Notes: generated from the letters alone by a model not told the origin. A stretch of 64,000 nt of DNA from Treponema sp. (GCA_016288205.1 JAEEYO010000072.1:1-64000), one strand, 5' to 3'. Numbered from the stretch's first letter, positions 1 through 8,628 are shown. Made by a program: numbers and translations.

Positions 1-191
1 CTCATGTACACCGCCCCGTCAATCATCTCGGGCTCAAGCTTAGTGTCCTCCAGCCTCAGGTCCGTTCCGTGCAGGGCATTGTAAAGCGAAAGGAAGTTCT
101 CCTTTGCGTTTATGTCCTTTCCGAAGAGGTCGACGAACATGCTGTCCTTTATCCTGCGGTTCCCGCCGCCGGGAATGCCTTTCTCCGCCAT
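1..191 (-). CDS. Rpn-type PD-(D/E)XK nuclease/transposase-like protein, N-terminal part
   Basis: Only the first 63 codons lie in the window; the gene runs off the left edge. The visible N-terminus (MAEKGIPGGGNRRIKDSMF, then a FLSLYNAL stretch and a DGAVYM end) matches my recollection of the Rpn family, recombination-promoting nucleases with a PD-(D/E)XK fold that are very numerous in treponemes. The catalytic residues lie beyond the edge, so activity cannot be judged. The ATG at 191 follows a GAGG, and a promoter sits at 213-241. Family assignment is by recognition of the start only. Confidence 0.6.
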   Translation of the reverse strand, partial: MAEKGIPGGGNRRIKDSMFVDLFGKDINAKENFLSLYNALHGTDLRLEDTKLEPEMIDGAVYM

Positions 192-212
192 AAGCCTCAA
201 TCGCTCCTTTAT

Positions 213-241
213 ATTATAATGCATTTCTTTTGAAATGTGAA
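213..241 (-). promoter_or_regulatory. Sigma70-type promoter of the Rpn-like gene
   Basis: Read on the minus strand: -35 TTCACA (241-236), 17-nt spacer, -10 TATAAT (218-213). It lies 22 nt before the ATG at 191. The rest of 242-370 is AT-rich and I see no gene in it. Confidence 0.5.
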
Positions 242-370
242 GGATTTTCCGAGCCTACATGGATCAGAAAAATCCCTCATATAATATAATAGCTGCGAAT
301 CTTCGCCACGGTAATCAAATCTGCAAAAAATTTTAAAAAAAGATGTGGGGATGGCATAAATATCGTTTTA

Positions 371-709
371 TTATTTCACATCATCAATCTGAACCCATAT
401 TTCCAGTTTGTCCTCTTCATAATTATCCAAAAGAATCAATGTTTTTTGTTTTAAATCTTCGATTATATTATCTATTTTATCTGGACACAAAGATTTTATA
501 TCTTCCAATTCACAGCATTCCTGAAGCAAATCAATAATTTCCTTATTAATTCCTTTTTTCTCCAATGTAAAAAATGTATATGGCGTAAAAATTATCTTTT
601 CACTTTCATCAATAGTTGTTCTCTTGGTCTTTAATGCTTCCAAAGTTCCAAGAATAGTGATTAAATACAACTTTTCTATTCTCTCTTTACCAAATACCGT
701 GAATTTCAT
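371..709 (-). CDS. Small hypothetical protein, DUF3969-like
   Basis: A 112-residue AT-rich gene with a good ribosome site (GGAAGG six nt before the ATG). It has no signal peptide or membrane segment and looks cytosolic, mostly helical, with an acidic C-terminal half. The pattern (KEKxxKLxLITxLGTLEAL near the start, then a SPYTF-like stretch, then LEDIKSL) resembles DUF3969 as I remember it, a family of small orphan proteins of unknown function. It sits among other small AT-rich orphans, which suggests an accessory patch. No function is assigned. Confidence 0.6.
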   Translation of the reverse strand: MKFTVFGKERIEKLYLITILGTLEALKTKRTTIDESEKIIFTPYTFFTLEKKGINKEIIDLLQECCELEDIKSLCPDKIDNIIEDLKQKTLILLDNYEEDKLEIWVQIDDVK

Positions 710-769
710 TTTCCTTCCATATAATTAAATATACATCTCACGATGAGAAATAGTGTCCCAAAAAATCTA

Positions 770-1195
770 TCAAATCCTATTTGTATAGTGCTCATCCACA
801 ACGATGAACTGTCCGTTCTTGTAAATTGTTTCCAAGAACAGATGCCCTCCAAACCAATTGATCTCAAGCTTATACCGACGATCTTCTGTAAATTTTTCCT
901 TATACTCAGATATATCCTGTATTATAATAATCTCATTATTATTTCTTTCGTATTTTAAAACATCAACACGATAAAATAGTTTTAACTCATGAATTTCTCC
1001 AATCGGTTTAGATTTATTAGTATTGTCCAAAACGATTGTAACAACATTATTTGAATCTATGTTTATTGATTTCAACAACGGTTTCTTAAACTCTTTAAGG
1101 TTTCGTGGCATTAAAAAGCAACCAGAGAAAACAAGAGAAAATAACAATAAAAAGAAAAGTACGGGACAAATTATTTTACGTCGCATTCTTTCCAT
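770..1195 (-). CDS. Small hypothetical lipoprotein
   Basis: 141 residues. The first 26 form a lipoprotein signal peptide: basic MERMRRK, a hydrophobic core (VLFFLLLFSLVF) and a lipobox FSGC, so Cys26 should be lipidated. The mature part is short, charged and rich in Asn and Ile, with no family I recognise. Codons are AT-rich like the neighbours. It lies 16 nt downstream of the small membrane-protein gene at 1212-1421 and may be cotranscribed with it. Function unknown. Confidence 0.6.
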   Translation of the reverse strand: MERMRRKIICPVLFFLLLFSLVFSGCFLMPRNLKEFKKPLLKSINIDSNNVVTIVLDNTNKSKPIGEIHELKLFYRVDVLKYERNNNEIIIIQDISEYKEKFTEDRRYKLEINWFGGHLFLETIYKNGQFIVVDEHYTNRI

Positions 1196-1211
1196 CTCAC
1201 ATTAAGACTTT

Positions 1212-1421
1212 TCAACCATTTTTGCGCTGGCCTGCCTTACTCCGTCTCCTCTGCTCGCGTTTTGCCTCCTCCTTTCGCTGAAGATAGTCACCATAAATCA
1301 CCAGGAGAAGAATTCCAAAGAACGTGAGGGAAATCCATTTCGTTCCGTCATCGTAACAGTTGCAGGACGTATAAATTTTTTTGCCATAAGAACTCCATAA
1401 AAAAAATTTATATAAAACCAT
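1212..1421 (-). CDS. Possible small single-span membrane protein, start uncertain
   Basis: A 69-codon open frame with one hydrophobic segment (WISLTFFGILLLVIYG) followed by a strongly basic and acidic tail (QRKEEAKREQRRR), as in a small inner-membrane protein with a cytoplasmic tail. The only ATG, at 1421, overlaps the -10 box of the promoter at 1420-1448, so a transcript from that promoter would start inside the frame and lack it. Either the start is non-ATG, or the gene is frameshifted: a 29-codon frame with a better TGGAG site starts nearby in another phase. It may be decayed. Confidence 0.35.
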   Translation of the reverse strand: MVLYKFFLWSSYGKKIYTSCNCYDDGTKWISLTFFGILLLVIYGDYLQRKEEAKREQRRRSKAGQRKNG

Positions 1422-1448
1422 TCTATAGCACTATACCTCAATTTTCAA
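1420..1448 (-). promoter_or_regulatory. Promoter, first of a near-identical pair
   Basis: Minus strand: -35 TTGAAA (1448-1443), 17-nt spacer, -10 TAGAAT (1425-1420). The block from GC just before the -35 to GGTTT after the -10 is about 85% identical to the promoter at 2195-2223, including both hexamers. It should drive 1212-1421 and 770-1195. Confidence 0.55.
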
Positions 1449-1500
1449 GCATAATGCCATCAAAAAAAGACGCCACTGGCCTTCCGAACTTGTCCACCCG

Positions 1501-2160
1501 TCATTGTGACTTTTTCTTTTTTGTAATCATTTCCCTGAACGCTTCCTGCTGTTTTGTGTTCCATTCATCCTTTTCTCTTTCAGCAGGCGGATACAATCTG
1601 TCTCGCTCATCGGCCAAATCAAACATATAATTGGTAATGTCCTTGACAAAGGTTTCGCCCGGATCCCATCTTTTTACGCACCAGTATTTTCCGTCGATGC
1701 TCACTTCGACCACTTCAGTATACCCGTCCCTTCCGTTCGTCCAAACTGTAGGCGGCTGATTGTAAAAGTCACACTCCTCTATCATCGAAACAAGCTTATC
1801 GACGGCCTCCCTCGGGATCTCAACCTTTTTATGAAAATCAAGTTTCCTGTCACCGAATCTGTCATAATATGATTCACATGAGAATTCCAAAAACTGCCTA
1901 TTAGTAGTCCACTCAACCTTGATGCAATAAATTGGAGCGGAATCGCTTATATACTGTATTGCATTTTTCTTTTTCGACAAAACCCTCACCTTTTGATTTC
2001 TTAACGGCTCCACCGAAAGCAATTCATATTCCTCGTGCCATTGCTCAAATATGTGGTCAATCTCCTCCTGAGGATCCGTCGGCTTTTCTATCCTGCCGTA
2101 TTGTGCAAAAACCAATGCGTTAAGAAAAATCAGCATAAAAGCTATCAAGGTTTTCTTCAT
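1501..2160 (-). CDS. Hypothetical secreted or periplasmic protein
   Basis: 219 residues with a classical signal peptide (MKKTLIAFMLIFLNALVFA, cleavage after AFA-Q). The mature region has no transmembrane segment and is rich in aromatic and charged residues; the C-terminal 30 residues are lysine/glutamate-rich (ending ITKKKKSQ). A good AGGTGGAGA ribosome site precedes the ATG and a strong promoter lies at 2195-2223. I recognise no domain. The export signal places it in the periplasm or outside the cell. Confidence 0.65.
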   Translation of the reverse strand: MKKTLIAFMLIFLNALVFAQYGRIEKPTDPQEEIDHIFEQWHEEYELLSVEPLRNQKVRVLSKKKNAIQYISDSAPIYCIKVEWTTNRQFLEFSCESYYDRFGDRKLDFHKKVEIPREAVDKLVSMIEECDFYNQPPTVWTNGRDGYTEVVEVSIDGKYWCVKRWDPGETFVKDITNYMFDLADERDRLYPPAEREKDEWNTKQQEAFREMITKKKKSQ

Positions 2161-2194
2161 ATTGTCTCCACCTTTTATAAATATGTTTTAAACC

Positions 2195-2223
2195 ATTCTA
2201 TAGTACTTTCCTTCGATTTTCAA
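2195..2223 (-). promoter_or_regulatory. Promoter, second of a near-identical pair
   Basis: Minus strand: -35 TTGAAA (2223-2218), 17-nt spacer, -10 TAGAAT (2200-2195), 35 nt before the ATG of the secreted protein. Closely matches the promoter at 1420-1448. Confidence 0.6.
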
Positions 2224-2371
2224 GCAAGCAAGGATTATTTTAAGGATGCCGAGATCCTTCTCCTGGATTCTTCCCGCTTGCACATTTTATTTTTCTATAA
2301 TATACTTTTATTGCATCGATTTTTAGATGCTACCATTTGCCATCAGAGGCACATTTTTGCGGAGGTATAAT

Positions 2372-3349
2372 ATGAAGGTTCTTGTCATCGGAGGCGCGGG
2401 ATATATTGGAAGCCATGTGGTAAAGGAGCTCATGGCCAAGGGACACAAGGTTACGGTTTTTGACAATCTTTCAAGCGGCCTGATTCAGAATCTTTTCCCG
2501 GAGAATGATTTTATAGCGGGAAACATACTTCACCCCGAGGATTTGGACACCGCATTCTCAAGGGGATTCGACGCATTCATCCACTTGGCGGCATTCAAGG
2601 CTGCGGGTGAGTCCATGATCAAGCCCGAGAAATATTCTGTAAACAACATCAACGGCACAATCAACATACTCAATGCCGCGGTCGCACACGGATGTCTGAA
2701 CATGGTTTTCTCTTCAAGCGCAGCCGTTTTCGGTGAGCCGCAGTATCTTCCGATTGACGAAAATCATCCGAAGAACCCGGAGAACTACTACGGATTCACC
2801 AAGCTCAAGATTGAGGAATTCATGAAATGGTACGAGCAGCTCAGGGGACTTCATTTTGCGGCCCTGCGTTATTTCAATGCGGCTGGATACGATCCTGAGG
2901 GCGTGCTTTACGGACTTGAGAAAAATCCTGCGAACCTGCTTCCGGTAATCATGGAGGCGGCATGTGGAAAAAGGGAAAAAGTCTGCATCTTCGGAAACGA
3001 CTATCCCACGCGCGACGGAACCTGCATCAGGGACTACATCCATGTAAGTGACCTCGCTTCGGCACACGTTCTCGCCCTGGAATACATAGCGAAAAACAAG
3101 AGCAGCCTCACACTGAACCTTGGAACCGGAAACGGAATCACGGTCACTGAAATGCTTGAGTCCACAAGAAAAATCACCGGCAGGGAAATCAAGGCGGAGT
3201 ACACGGACAGAAGACCCGGAGATCCAGCACAGCTTACGGCATCATCGGAGCTTGCGAAAAAGACCCTCGGTTGGGAGCCAAAATATTCCGACGCGAACAC
3301 ATTGATTGGCTCAACCTGGGCCGCATACAAGAAATTCTTCGGAATCTAA
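2372..3349 (+). CDS. galE: UDP-glucose 4-epimerase
   Basis: 325 residues, the usual GalE length. It interconverts UDP-glucose and UDP-galactose in the cytoplasm, feeding galactose use and surface glycan synthesis. The N-terminal Rossmann motif is GGAGYIGSH (residues 7-15), followed by VFDNLSSG for NAD binding, an SSSAAVFG stretch with the catalytic Ser region, and YYGFTK with the Tyr-x-x-x-Lys pair. RYFNAAG and RDGTCIRDYIHV are standard GalE blocks. The ATG at 2372 is chosen over the upstream in-frame start at 2327 because a GGAGG lies 6 nt before it. It is a single-gene unit. Confidence 0.95.
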   Translation: MKVLVIGGAGYIGSHVVKELMAKGHKVTVFDNLSSGLIQNLFPENDFIAGNILHPEDLDTAFSRGFDAFIHLAAFKAAGESMIKPEKYSVNNINGTINILNAAVAHGCLNMVFSSSAAVFGEPQYLPIDENHPKNPENYYGFTKLKIEEFMKWYEQLRGLHFAALRYFNAAGYDPEGVLYGLEKNPANLLPVIMEAACGKREKVCIFGNDYPTRDGTCIRDYIHVSDLASAHVLALEYIAKNKSSLTLNLGTGNGITVTEMLESTRKITGREIKAEYTDRRPGDPAQLTASSELAKKTLGWEPKYSDANTLIGSTWAAYKKFFGI

Positions 3350-3542
3350 AGATTCGCAATCCAAGGATTCAAAACACACCAAATGCCGATTTCACAGGCG
3401 AAAATCCGGTCGGAGGTTTGACTCTGGCCGGAAATCTAAAAATAAAAGGCAACTCGAAAAACTAATTTCCAATGTTTTTTTTCAAAAAAAATTAAAAAAT
3501 TTGAGGTTTCCTTGTTGACAAACGACCGGAAAAATATTATAT

Positions 3543-3572
3543 ATTGTGTGGCTTTTTGGCACAATTTTTTTT
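3543..3572 (+). terminator. Possible intrinsic terminator after galE
   Basis: ATTGTG (3543-3548) pairs with CACAAT (3560-3565), followed by an eight-T run. It lies about 190 nt after galE. A promoter-like TTGACA-17-TATATA at 3515-3543 overlaps its left arm, so the two readings compete. Apart from this, 3350-3599 holds nothing I recognise. Confidence 0.35.
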
Positions 3573-3599
3573 CTCTCTCATTTTTAGTGCCAATCCTCA

Positions 3600-3628
3600 T
3601 TGACTATTTTTTTCTTTTTCTCTATAAT
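3600..3628 (+). promoter_or_regulatory. Strong promoter giving a leaderless mRNA
   Basis: -35 TTGACT (3600-3605), 17-nt spacer, perfect -10 TATAAT (3623-3628). Seven nucleotides separate the -10 from the ATG at 3636, so the transcript should begin at or next to the start codon. No Shine-Dalgarno is present. Confidence 0.65.
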
Positions 3629-3635
3629 CATAAAT

Positions 3636-4580
3636 ATGAACAGGATTTCAGAATCGGCATTTCATCAGGCCCAGCAACTTATTGAACAGTGTGAACCTGG
3701 TAAAGCGGAGGTGCTTCTTCGTGATGCCATGTCCGCCGATCTTGAAAACGCGGAATTTCGTACAGCCATTTCCTTCTGCTCATACTGGACGGATGTTTTT
3801 CAGGACATCGAAGTGCTTTCACCATTTGACGGGGGAGAATGTCTTTTGGACAAATGGAAGAAGTTCGACGCATGGTCCGTGGGATTTCCGAACGTGAACG
3901 CAGGCATCTATTATGGATGCAAAAAGGGTACTTTTACCAAGGCCATGCAGAAGTACAGTGAGGCGGAACCATCTTCACCGTCACAGGCGGAGGACCAAAA
4001 GCTGATTGCGGAAATCAGGAGGAAGACAGGACTGTGCCACAAGAGGCTCGGTGAATACGAGGAGGCGCTGCAATGCCTTATGGAAGCGAATTCACTGAAT
4101 CCCGGACAGGCGGACATAGTTGCGGAATTCGCGGACTGTTATGATCTTTGCGGAGAGAAAAAGCTTTCAAAAATTTTGTTTAGGGAAGCTTTTTACATTG
4201 ACCCTCAGAAAGTCGATCTTGGCAATCTGGACTCTCCCCTCATTCAGGGGCTGATAAAGCAGGTGCAGCAGGAAGGCTACGAGGGACACATACTTCAGGA
4301 ATGGATTCCGGTCTATGGAATCCTGCTCGGTGTTTTCAACGTCAAGAGAAATCTACGGGCCATGGAACTGGGGCGGCTCAGGCAGGACATTTTCAACAAG
4401 GAGAATGAACTGAAAGATCCGTCGAACAACAGTAAGACCATCACACCCAGACTGATGAATCTTTATCTTTGGCTGATGGATTACTATCGGCTGAGCAATG
4501 AAAGCACAAGCAGAATCAATGAGCTGCTGTTCAAAATCAGGCTCCTTGATCCTGAGATATATAAGGAATACTTTAACTAG
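3636..4580 (+). CDS. TPR-containing cytosolic protein upstream of greA
   Basis: 314 residues with no signal peptide. Residues about 100-190 show tetratricopeptide-like helices (KTGLCHKRLGEYEEALQCL, then ADCYDLCGEKKLSKILFREA), implying a protein-binding scaffold. The start at 3636 is chosen because the promoter -10 ends 7 nt before it; the longer frame from 3600 would place its start inside the -35 box. The gene lies 50 nt upstream of the giant greA and is probably cotranscribed. That neighbour also has a helical-repeat N-terminus, so the two may work together; this is inference. Confidence 0.7.
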   Translation: MNRISESAFHQAQQLIEQCEPGKAEVLLRDAMSADLENAEFRTAISFCSYWTDVFQDIEVLSPFDGGECLLDKWKKFDAWSVGFPNVNAGIYYGCKKGTFTKAMQKYSEAEPSSPSQAEDQKLIAEIRRKTGLCHKRLGEYEEALQCLMEANSLNPGQADIVAEFADCYDLCGEKKLSKILFREAFYIDPQKVDLGNLDSPLIQGLIKQVQQEGYEGHILQEWIPVYGILLGVFNVKRNLRAMELGRLRQDIFNKENELKDPSNNSKTITPRLMNLYLWLMDYYRLSNESTSRINELLFKIRLLDPEIYKEYFN

Positions 4581-4630
4581 AGGAAACACCAAGAGCGGAA
4601 AATCATCCGCACAACATTTGAGGAGATTTT

Positions 4631-7381
4631 ATGTCTGAAGAACTTGTAAACTCGGTAAGCGAGATGCTCAAGGAAGAGTGGTTGACCGGAGGGGCAAAAG
4701 TCAAAATCAGCGGAATTACGCAGGAAAAACTGAATTCCCTTGATAAGATTCTTGAACAGGCCTATGCCGAAGGATGCGAAAAGGAAATCAAGGCATTGTG
4801 TGATGCCCAGCTTGACGGAAGCAAGGAAAGCAGCAGCAGCGTCATAGCACTTTATCTTTCCGGAATCATTGAGCTGAAGGATCACTCTCTCGACAACAGA
4901 AATCTGCTCACACTCATCGACATACTTGAGCGCAATCATAAGGAGCCGTTGGTAAAATCAATCTGCGAGGAGATTGAAAGAAACGATCCTTCCAATAAAT
5001 TCGCACTCAGAAAGCTTGCCGAATTCTACAACGAAGAAAAGAGCCCGAAAGTCTGGGAGTACTACGAGAAGATTCTTGAGAACGACCATGACGACCCGGA
5101 GATTCCAAGACAGCTCGCCGAATATCATCAGAAGCAGAAGGATTCGGAAAAGGCCACACGTTACTACAAGAATGCCCTGCAGCGTTATGTTGACGCGAAG
5201 AATTTCACCGGCGCAAAGGAAATGTTCAGCAAGATAATCGAACTGAACGCAACCAACCTTTCCCGCGTATATGACTTCCTTATTAAAGAAGAAAAACGCA
5301 CGGCAAAACTCATAAGCGAGCAGAAAGCAATCATGCTGCTGGAGTTGCTCTACCTGCACTACACTGAGAAAGAAGATTTCGAGCAGGCAATCGTCATTGC
5401 AAAGAGCATTTTGGAAATTGATTCCAAGGACAGGGACGCACGCAAAAATCTCGTCACATGCTACAGAAAGATTTACTCGGCTGAAAAGAAAAACCTTGAG
5501 TCATACATCCTTACCTCAGGCCTTGAGTCAGGATTCAGAAACGTATTCGAGGCAATCAAGGACTTTGAAAAGCACATCGCTTTCGACAAGGGAAATTTCG
5601 TCTACCACCGCACATGGGGAGTCGGAAAGATTCTCGGCGTATACGGAGACAAGCTTAAGATTGTGTTCGGCGGAAAAATTGGCGTGAAGGACAACATCTC
5701 ACTGAAGATGGCGGTGGAGGTTCTGCAGCCGCTTTCAGAGGATCACTTCTGGGTCAAAAAGGCCACGAAGAAAAAGAGCGTCCTCGCACAGGAAGTCCTT
5801 GCCGACGTACCGGGCACGCTTGAGTCAATCATCAAGAGCTACGGAAATTCATGCGATGAAAAGCACATCAAGAGCGAGCTGATTAACAGCGTCCTCAATG
5901 ACCGTGAGTGGACCCGCTTCCATCAGGAGGCAAAGAAGGTTCTTGAGCAGAACAAGAAATTCGTCGTAAACCCTGCGAACATCAACGAATGGATGGTGCT
6001 TGACCACGAGCTCAGCAACTCAGAGCGTCTCAGCAACAAGTTCAAGGCCGAAAGGGATTTCTTTGAAAGAATCAACATCTTCCTGGAGTTCGTAGAGGAC
6101 GAGGAAGTAAACAGCTCTTCAGACTCTTTCACGGAGATGTTCAGCTATTTCAACAGCTATTTGAAATCAATCAACAACGTGGACGCGCAGATTGTGGGAT
6201 CCTACCTCATCATCAAGCACGTTACCGACATGGAAAAATTCAAGACGGTAAAATCCGGAATCAACTTCACTTTCGATGAGCTCTACAATGAGATTCAGAA
6301 TCCGAACGAAATGTATGGACTTCTTGAGAGCGAAAAAATCCAGAAAGACTTCCTTGATTTGATTCAGACTCTTCCCAACGCAGAGAGCGAGTACATAAAG
6401 CTCTTCCCCTCCATCCTTGACAAAGCACTCCTTGAGCGTCTTATTAAGGAAGACAGCGGGGACAACACAAAGAAGATGGTCATTGACTGCTTCGAGGATT
6501 ACAAGAACAACCGCGAGGCCGTAATCTTCTTCTTCAAGGAAATGAGGAAAACAGAGTGGTTTGAGTCAATCGGCATAAGCTATGAAAAGCAGCTCTTCAC
6601 TTTGGTCAACGTAATTGACATCTGCAACAAGGAAATTGACAGCCACGTAAAGGCGACCGAAAACAAGAAGATTATTAAGAACGCAACAAACCTTCTCTTC
6701 GAGGAGAAGACTGCTGGCGGAACAAAGAACAATGTCATTGACTACATCGCCGGAAACGACCTTGACAATGTGACAAGGATTTACACTCTGCTCAGCGATG
6801 TCAAGAACCTTGAGTACGATTACAAGAACATGATTCACAAAGCCATCCTTGAGAAATATCCTGACTTCAAATTCCAGGAAGCGGAAATCAAGAAGGATGC
6901 GCCGAAGGGTCTTATGGTCACAGCTCAGAAGCTCAAGGACAAGATTGCCGAGGCAGAAGACCTTGAGAGGGTGATTATTCCGAAGATTCAGCAGGAAGTT
7001 GCTGACGCAAAGGAAAAGGGAGACTTGAAGGAGAACGCAGAGTACCAGTCCGCGAGGGAAAGAGCATCCCACGAGGGCCAGCGTCTTGCGAAACTCAAGC
7101 AGCAGATCAGCGAGACAGTCGTATTCGATCCGGAAACCGTCAACACAAATTTTGTCTCATTCGGAACTCAGGTTACATGGCACAACAACACTGACGGAAC
7201 GGACACAACATACACAATTCTCGGACCGTGGGAGTCTGACAGTGACAACGGCATTCTTTCATACCAGTCACCGCTCGGACAGAATATCCTTGACGCTAAG
7301 GTTGGAGAGAATCTTAAGTTCAAGATTAAAGACCGCGAATACGATCTGACAATCACTTCCATTACCGCCGCAAAGATTTAA
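4631..7381 (+). CDS. greA: Transcription elongation factor GreA with giant N-terminal extension
   Basis: 916 residues against about 158 for ordinary GreA. GreA rescues backtracked RNA polymerase by stimulating transcript cleavage. The GreA part is the last ~160 residues: a coiled coil with the conserved acidic tip (KGDLKENAEYQSARE), then the C-terminal FKBP-like domain (GPWESDSDNGILSYQSPLG). The first ~750 residues are helical and TPR-like (DPEIPRQLAEYHQKQKDSEK, FEQAIVIAKSILEID). A beta-rich insertion around residues 320-350 (FVYHRTWGVGKILGVYG) looks like the RNA-polymerase-binding domain of CarD/Mfd proteins. Treponema pallidum also has a long GreA. RBS GAGGAG precedes the ATG. Confidence 0.88.
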   Translation: MSEELVNSVSEMLKEEWLTGGAKVKISGITQEKLNSLDKILEQAYAEGCEKEIKALCDAQLDGSKESSSSVIALYLSGIIELKDHSLDNRNLLTLIDILERNHKEPLVKSICEEIERNDPSNKFALRKLAEFYNEEKSPKVWEYYEKILENDHDDPEIPRQLAEYHQKQKDSEKATRYYKNALQRYVDAKNFTGAKEMFSKIIELNATNLSRVYDFLIKEEKRTAKLISEQKAIMLLELLYLHYTEKEDFEQAIVIAKSILEIDSKDRDARKNLVTCYRKIYSAEKKNLESYILTSGLESGFRNVFEAIKDFEKHIAFDKGNFVYHRTWGVGKILGVYGDKLKIVFGGKIGVKDNISLKMAVEVLQPLSEDHFWVKKATKKKSVLAQEVLADVPGTLESIIKSYGNSCDEKHIKSELINSVLNDREWTRFHQEAKKVLEQNKKFVVNPANINEWMVLDHELSNSERLSNKFKAERDFFERINIFLEFVEDEEVNSSSDSFTEMFSYFNSYLKSINNVDAQIVGSYLIIKHVTDMEKFKTVKSGINFTFDELYNEIQNPNEMYGLLESEKIQKDFLDLIQTLPNAESEYIKLFPSILDKALLERLIKEDSGDNTKKMVIDCFEDYKNNREAVIFFFKEMRKTEWFESIGISYEKQLFTLVNVIDICNKEIDSHVKATENKKIIKNATNLLFEEKTAGGTKNNVIDYIAGNDLDNVTRIYTLLSDVKNLEYDYKNMIHKAILEKYPDFKFQEAEIKKDAPKGLMVTAQKLKDKIAEAEDLERVIIPKIQQEVADAKEKGDLKENAEYQSARERASHEGQRLAKLKQQISETVVFDPETVNTNFVSFGTQVTWHNNTDGTDTTYTILGPWESDSDNGILSYQSPLGQNILDAKVGENLKFKIKDREYDLTITSITAAKI

Positions 7382-7392
7382 TCATGCGCAAA

Positions 7393-7421
7393 GGGTGTCT
7401 CCAAGCAAATTGGGGATGCCC
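7393..7421 (+). repeat. Hairpin repeat, divergent member of the CTCTAAAAAC family
   Basis: A 12-bp stem including G-T pairs, GGGTGTCTCCAA (7393-7404) with TTGGGGATGCCC (7410-7421), around a GCAAA loop, between greA and the MBL gene. The GGG...ATGCCC edges match the hairpin at 40831-40865. No T-run follows, so it is a poor terminator. Confidence 0.45.
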
Positions 7422-7449
7422 TGATCCAGCGGTGTCTTAAGGAAACAAA

Positions 7450-8397
7450 ATGGCAATTTCAGCAGACCGATTCAAAAAACTCACCGAACACATTGGATGC
7501 TTTCCAGACACAACAAACATTGGACTCATAGACACGGAGGAAGGGCTTTACCTCGTTGACTCAGGCAACTCATCGGACGACGGAAAGGCTCTCGTGGAAG
7601 CGGCCTCAAAGCTTTATCCGGGGAAAAAAATCGTTGGCATACTCTGTACCCACGCGCACAACGACCACTGCGGCGGAAACAAAATCATAAAGGAAATGAC
7701 GGGCGCAAAAATCTGGGCATCGAAAAAAGCGACCAGAATTCTTGAGGTTCCCGAGACCATAGCCTTCATTTTCTGGGGCGGACTTCCCTTCTCCTCCATA
7801 AACGAGCAGTCATTTTCTGCAAGCGGAGAGTATCAGGTGGACTGCACCATGGTCGCCGGAGAGACTTTCAAGCTCGGAAAAAACATATCCGTCATGCCGG
7901 TACTTTTGCCCGGACACTACTTCGAGCAGCTGGGCATTCTTGTAAGCGACTCAGACGGACACTCAGCGTTCTTCCTTGGTGACGCATGTTTCGGCTCGGA
8001 CATGATAAAAAAATATTGGATTCCGTACATGATTGATCCGGTTGAGTTCCGCTCCTCCATAAAGAAAATCATGGACATTGACTCTGATTTTTATGTTCCG
8101 GGACACGGTGAGACCTGCGACCGGGAAAAAATACAGGCCATAGGCGAAATGAACATCATAATCACGCTTGAGACCGAGGTACTGATCCAGAACGTGCTTA
8201 AAAAGGCCGACATGACCCATGAGGAGCTTCTGGAAGCCATTGCTGACTACGCGGGCATAGAGATGAGGCTGGGACAGTTCGTGTTGATTGGAAGCACAAT
8301 AAAATCTTACCTTGGAAGCATGTACAACAGGGGCATGGTAACATTCCGCATGGACTCAAACCGCATGGTATGGAGCATTCCGCAACCCGAAAACTGA
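7450..8397 (+). CDS. MBL-fold metallo-hydrolase
   Basis: 315 residues, cytoplasmic. The dinuclear metal motif HAHNDH is at residues 68-73 (H68, H70, D72, H73). Further ligands are likely in LPGHYFEQLG, GDACFGSD and VPGHGE. The C-terminal ~80 residues are helical (MTHEELLEAIADYAGIEM) and resemble the winged-helix tail of broad-substrate MBL hydrolases. The substrate cannot be read from sequence; thioesters, phosphodiesters and glyoxalase-like substrates are all known in the superfamily. AAGGAAA precedes the ATG. It lies 68 nt after greA with a hairpin between, so cotranscription is uncertain. Confidence 0.8.
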   Translation: MAISADRFKKLTEHIGCFPDTTNIGLIDTEEGLYLVDSGNSSDDGKALVEAASKLYPGKKIVGILCTHAHNDHCGGNKIIKEMTGAKIWASKKATRILEVPETIAFIFWGGLPFSSINEQSFSASGEYQVDCTMVAGETFKLGKNISVMPVLLPGHYFEQLGILVSDSDGHSAFFLGDACFGSDMIKKYWIPYMIDPVEFRSSIKKIMDIDSDFYVPGHGETCDREKIQAIGEMNIIITLETEVLIQNVLKKADMTHEELLEAIADYAGIEMRLGQFVLIGSTIKSYLGSMYNRGMVTFRMDSNRMVWSIPQPEN

Positions 8398-8451
8398 TTT
8401 GGCCATGTTCGTCAATTATTCAGTTTTTTTCAAATCTACGGTAAAAAGTAC

Positions 8452-8480
8452 TTGAACAAATTCTTTGTTTGGTATATACT
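8452..8480 (+). promoter_or_regulatory. Promoter of tRNA-Arg
   Basis: -35 TTGAAC (8452-8457), 17-nt spacer, -10 TATACT (8475-8480), ten nt before the mature tRNA 5' end. Confidence 0.7.
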
Positions 8481-8490
8481 ATTGTTCAAT

Positions 8491-8565
8491 GACGCCTTAG
8501 CTCAGCTGGATTAGAGCATCTGCCTTCTAAGCAGAGGGTCGGCAGTTCGAGTCTGCCATGCGTCA
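8491..8565 (+). tRNA. tRNA-Arg (anticodon TCT)
   Basis: A full cloverleaf is visible: acceptor GACGCCT/ATGCGTC with one mismatch, D arm GCTC/GAGC, anticodon stem TCTGC/GCAGA with loop CTTCTAA (anticodon TCT, reading AGA and probably AGG), variable GGGTC, T arm GGCAG-TTCGAGT-CTGCC, discriminator A. CCA is not encoded. The gene is a single-tRNA unit with its own promoter and terminator. Confidence 0.95.
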
Positions 8566-8566
8566 T

Positions 8567-8595
8567 AGGTCTTCCGAAAGGGAGGCCTTTTTTTT
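8567..8595 (+). terminator. Intrinsic terminator of tRNA-Arg
   Basis: AGGTCTTCC-GAAA-GGGAGGCCT stem-loop followed by eight Ts, directly after the tRNA. Confidence 0.85.
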
Positions 8596-8628
8596 GCGAA
8601 AAAATCCAATCCAATGTTGATGAAAAAA

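Noticed and set aside
3515-3543. TTGACA-17-TATATA promoter ahead of the TPR gene.
   Set aside because: It overlaps a terminator-like hairpin and is followed closely by a better promoter at 3600-3628; kept only as a note.
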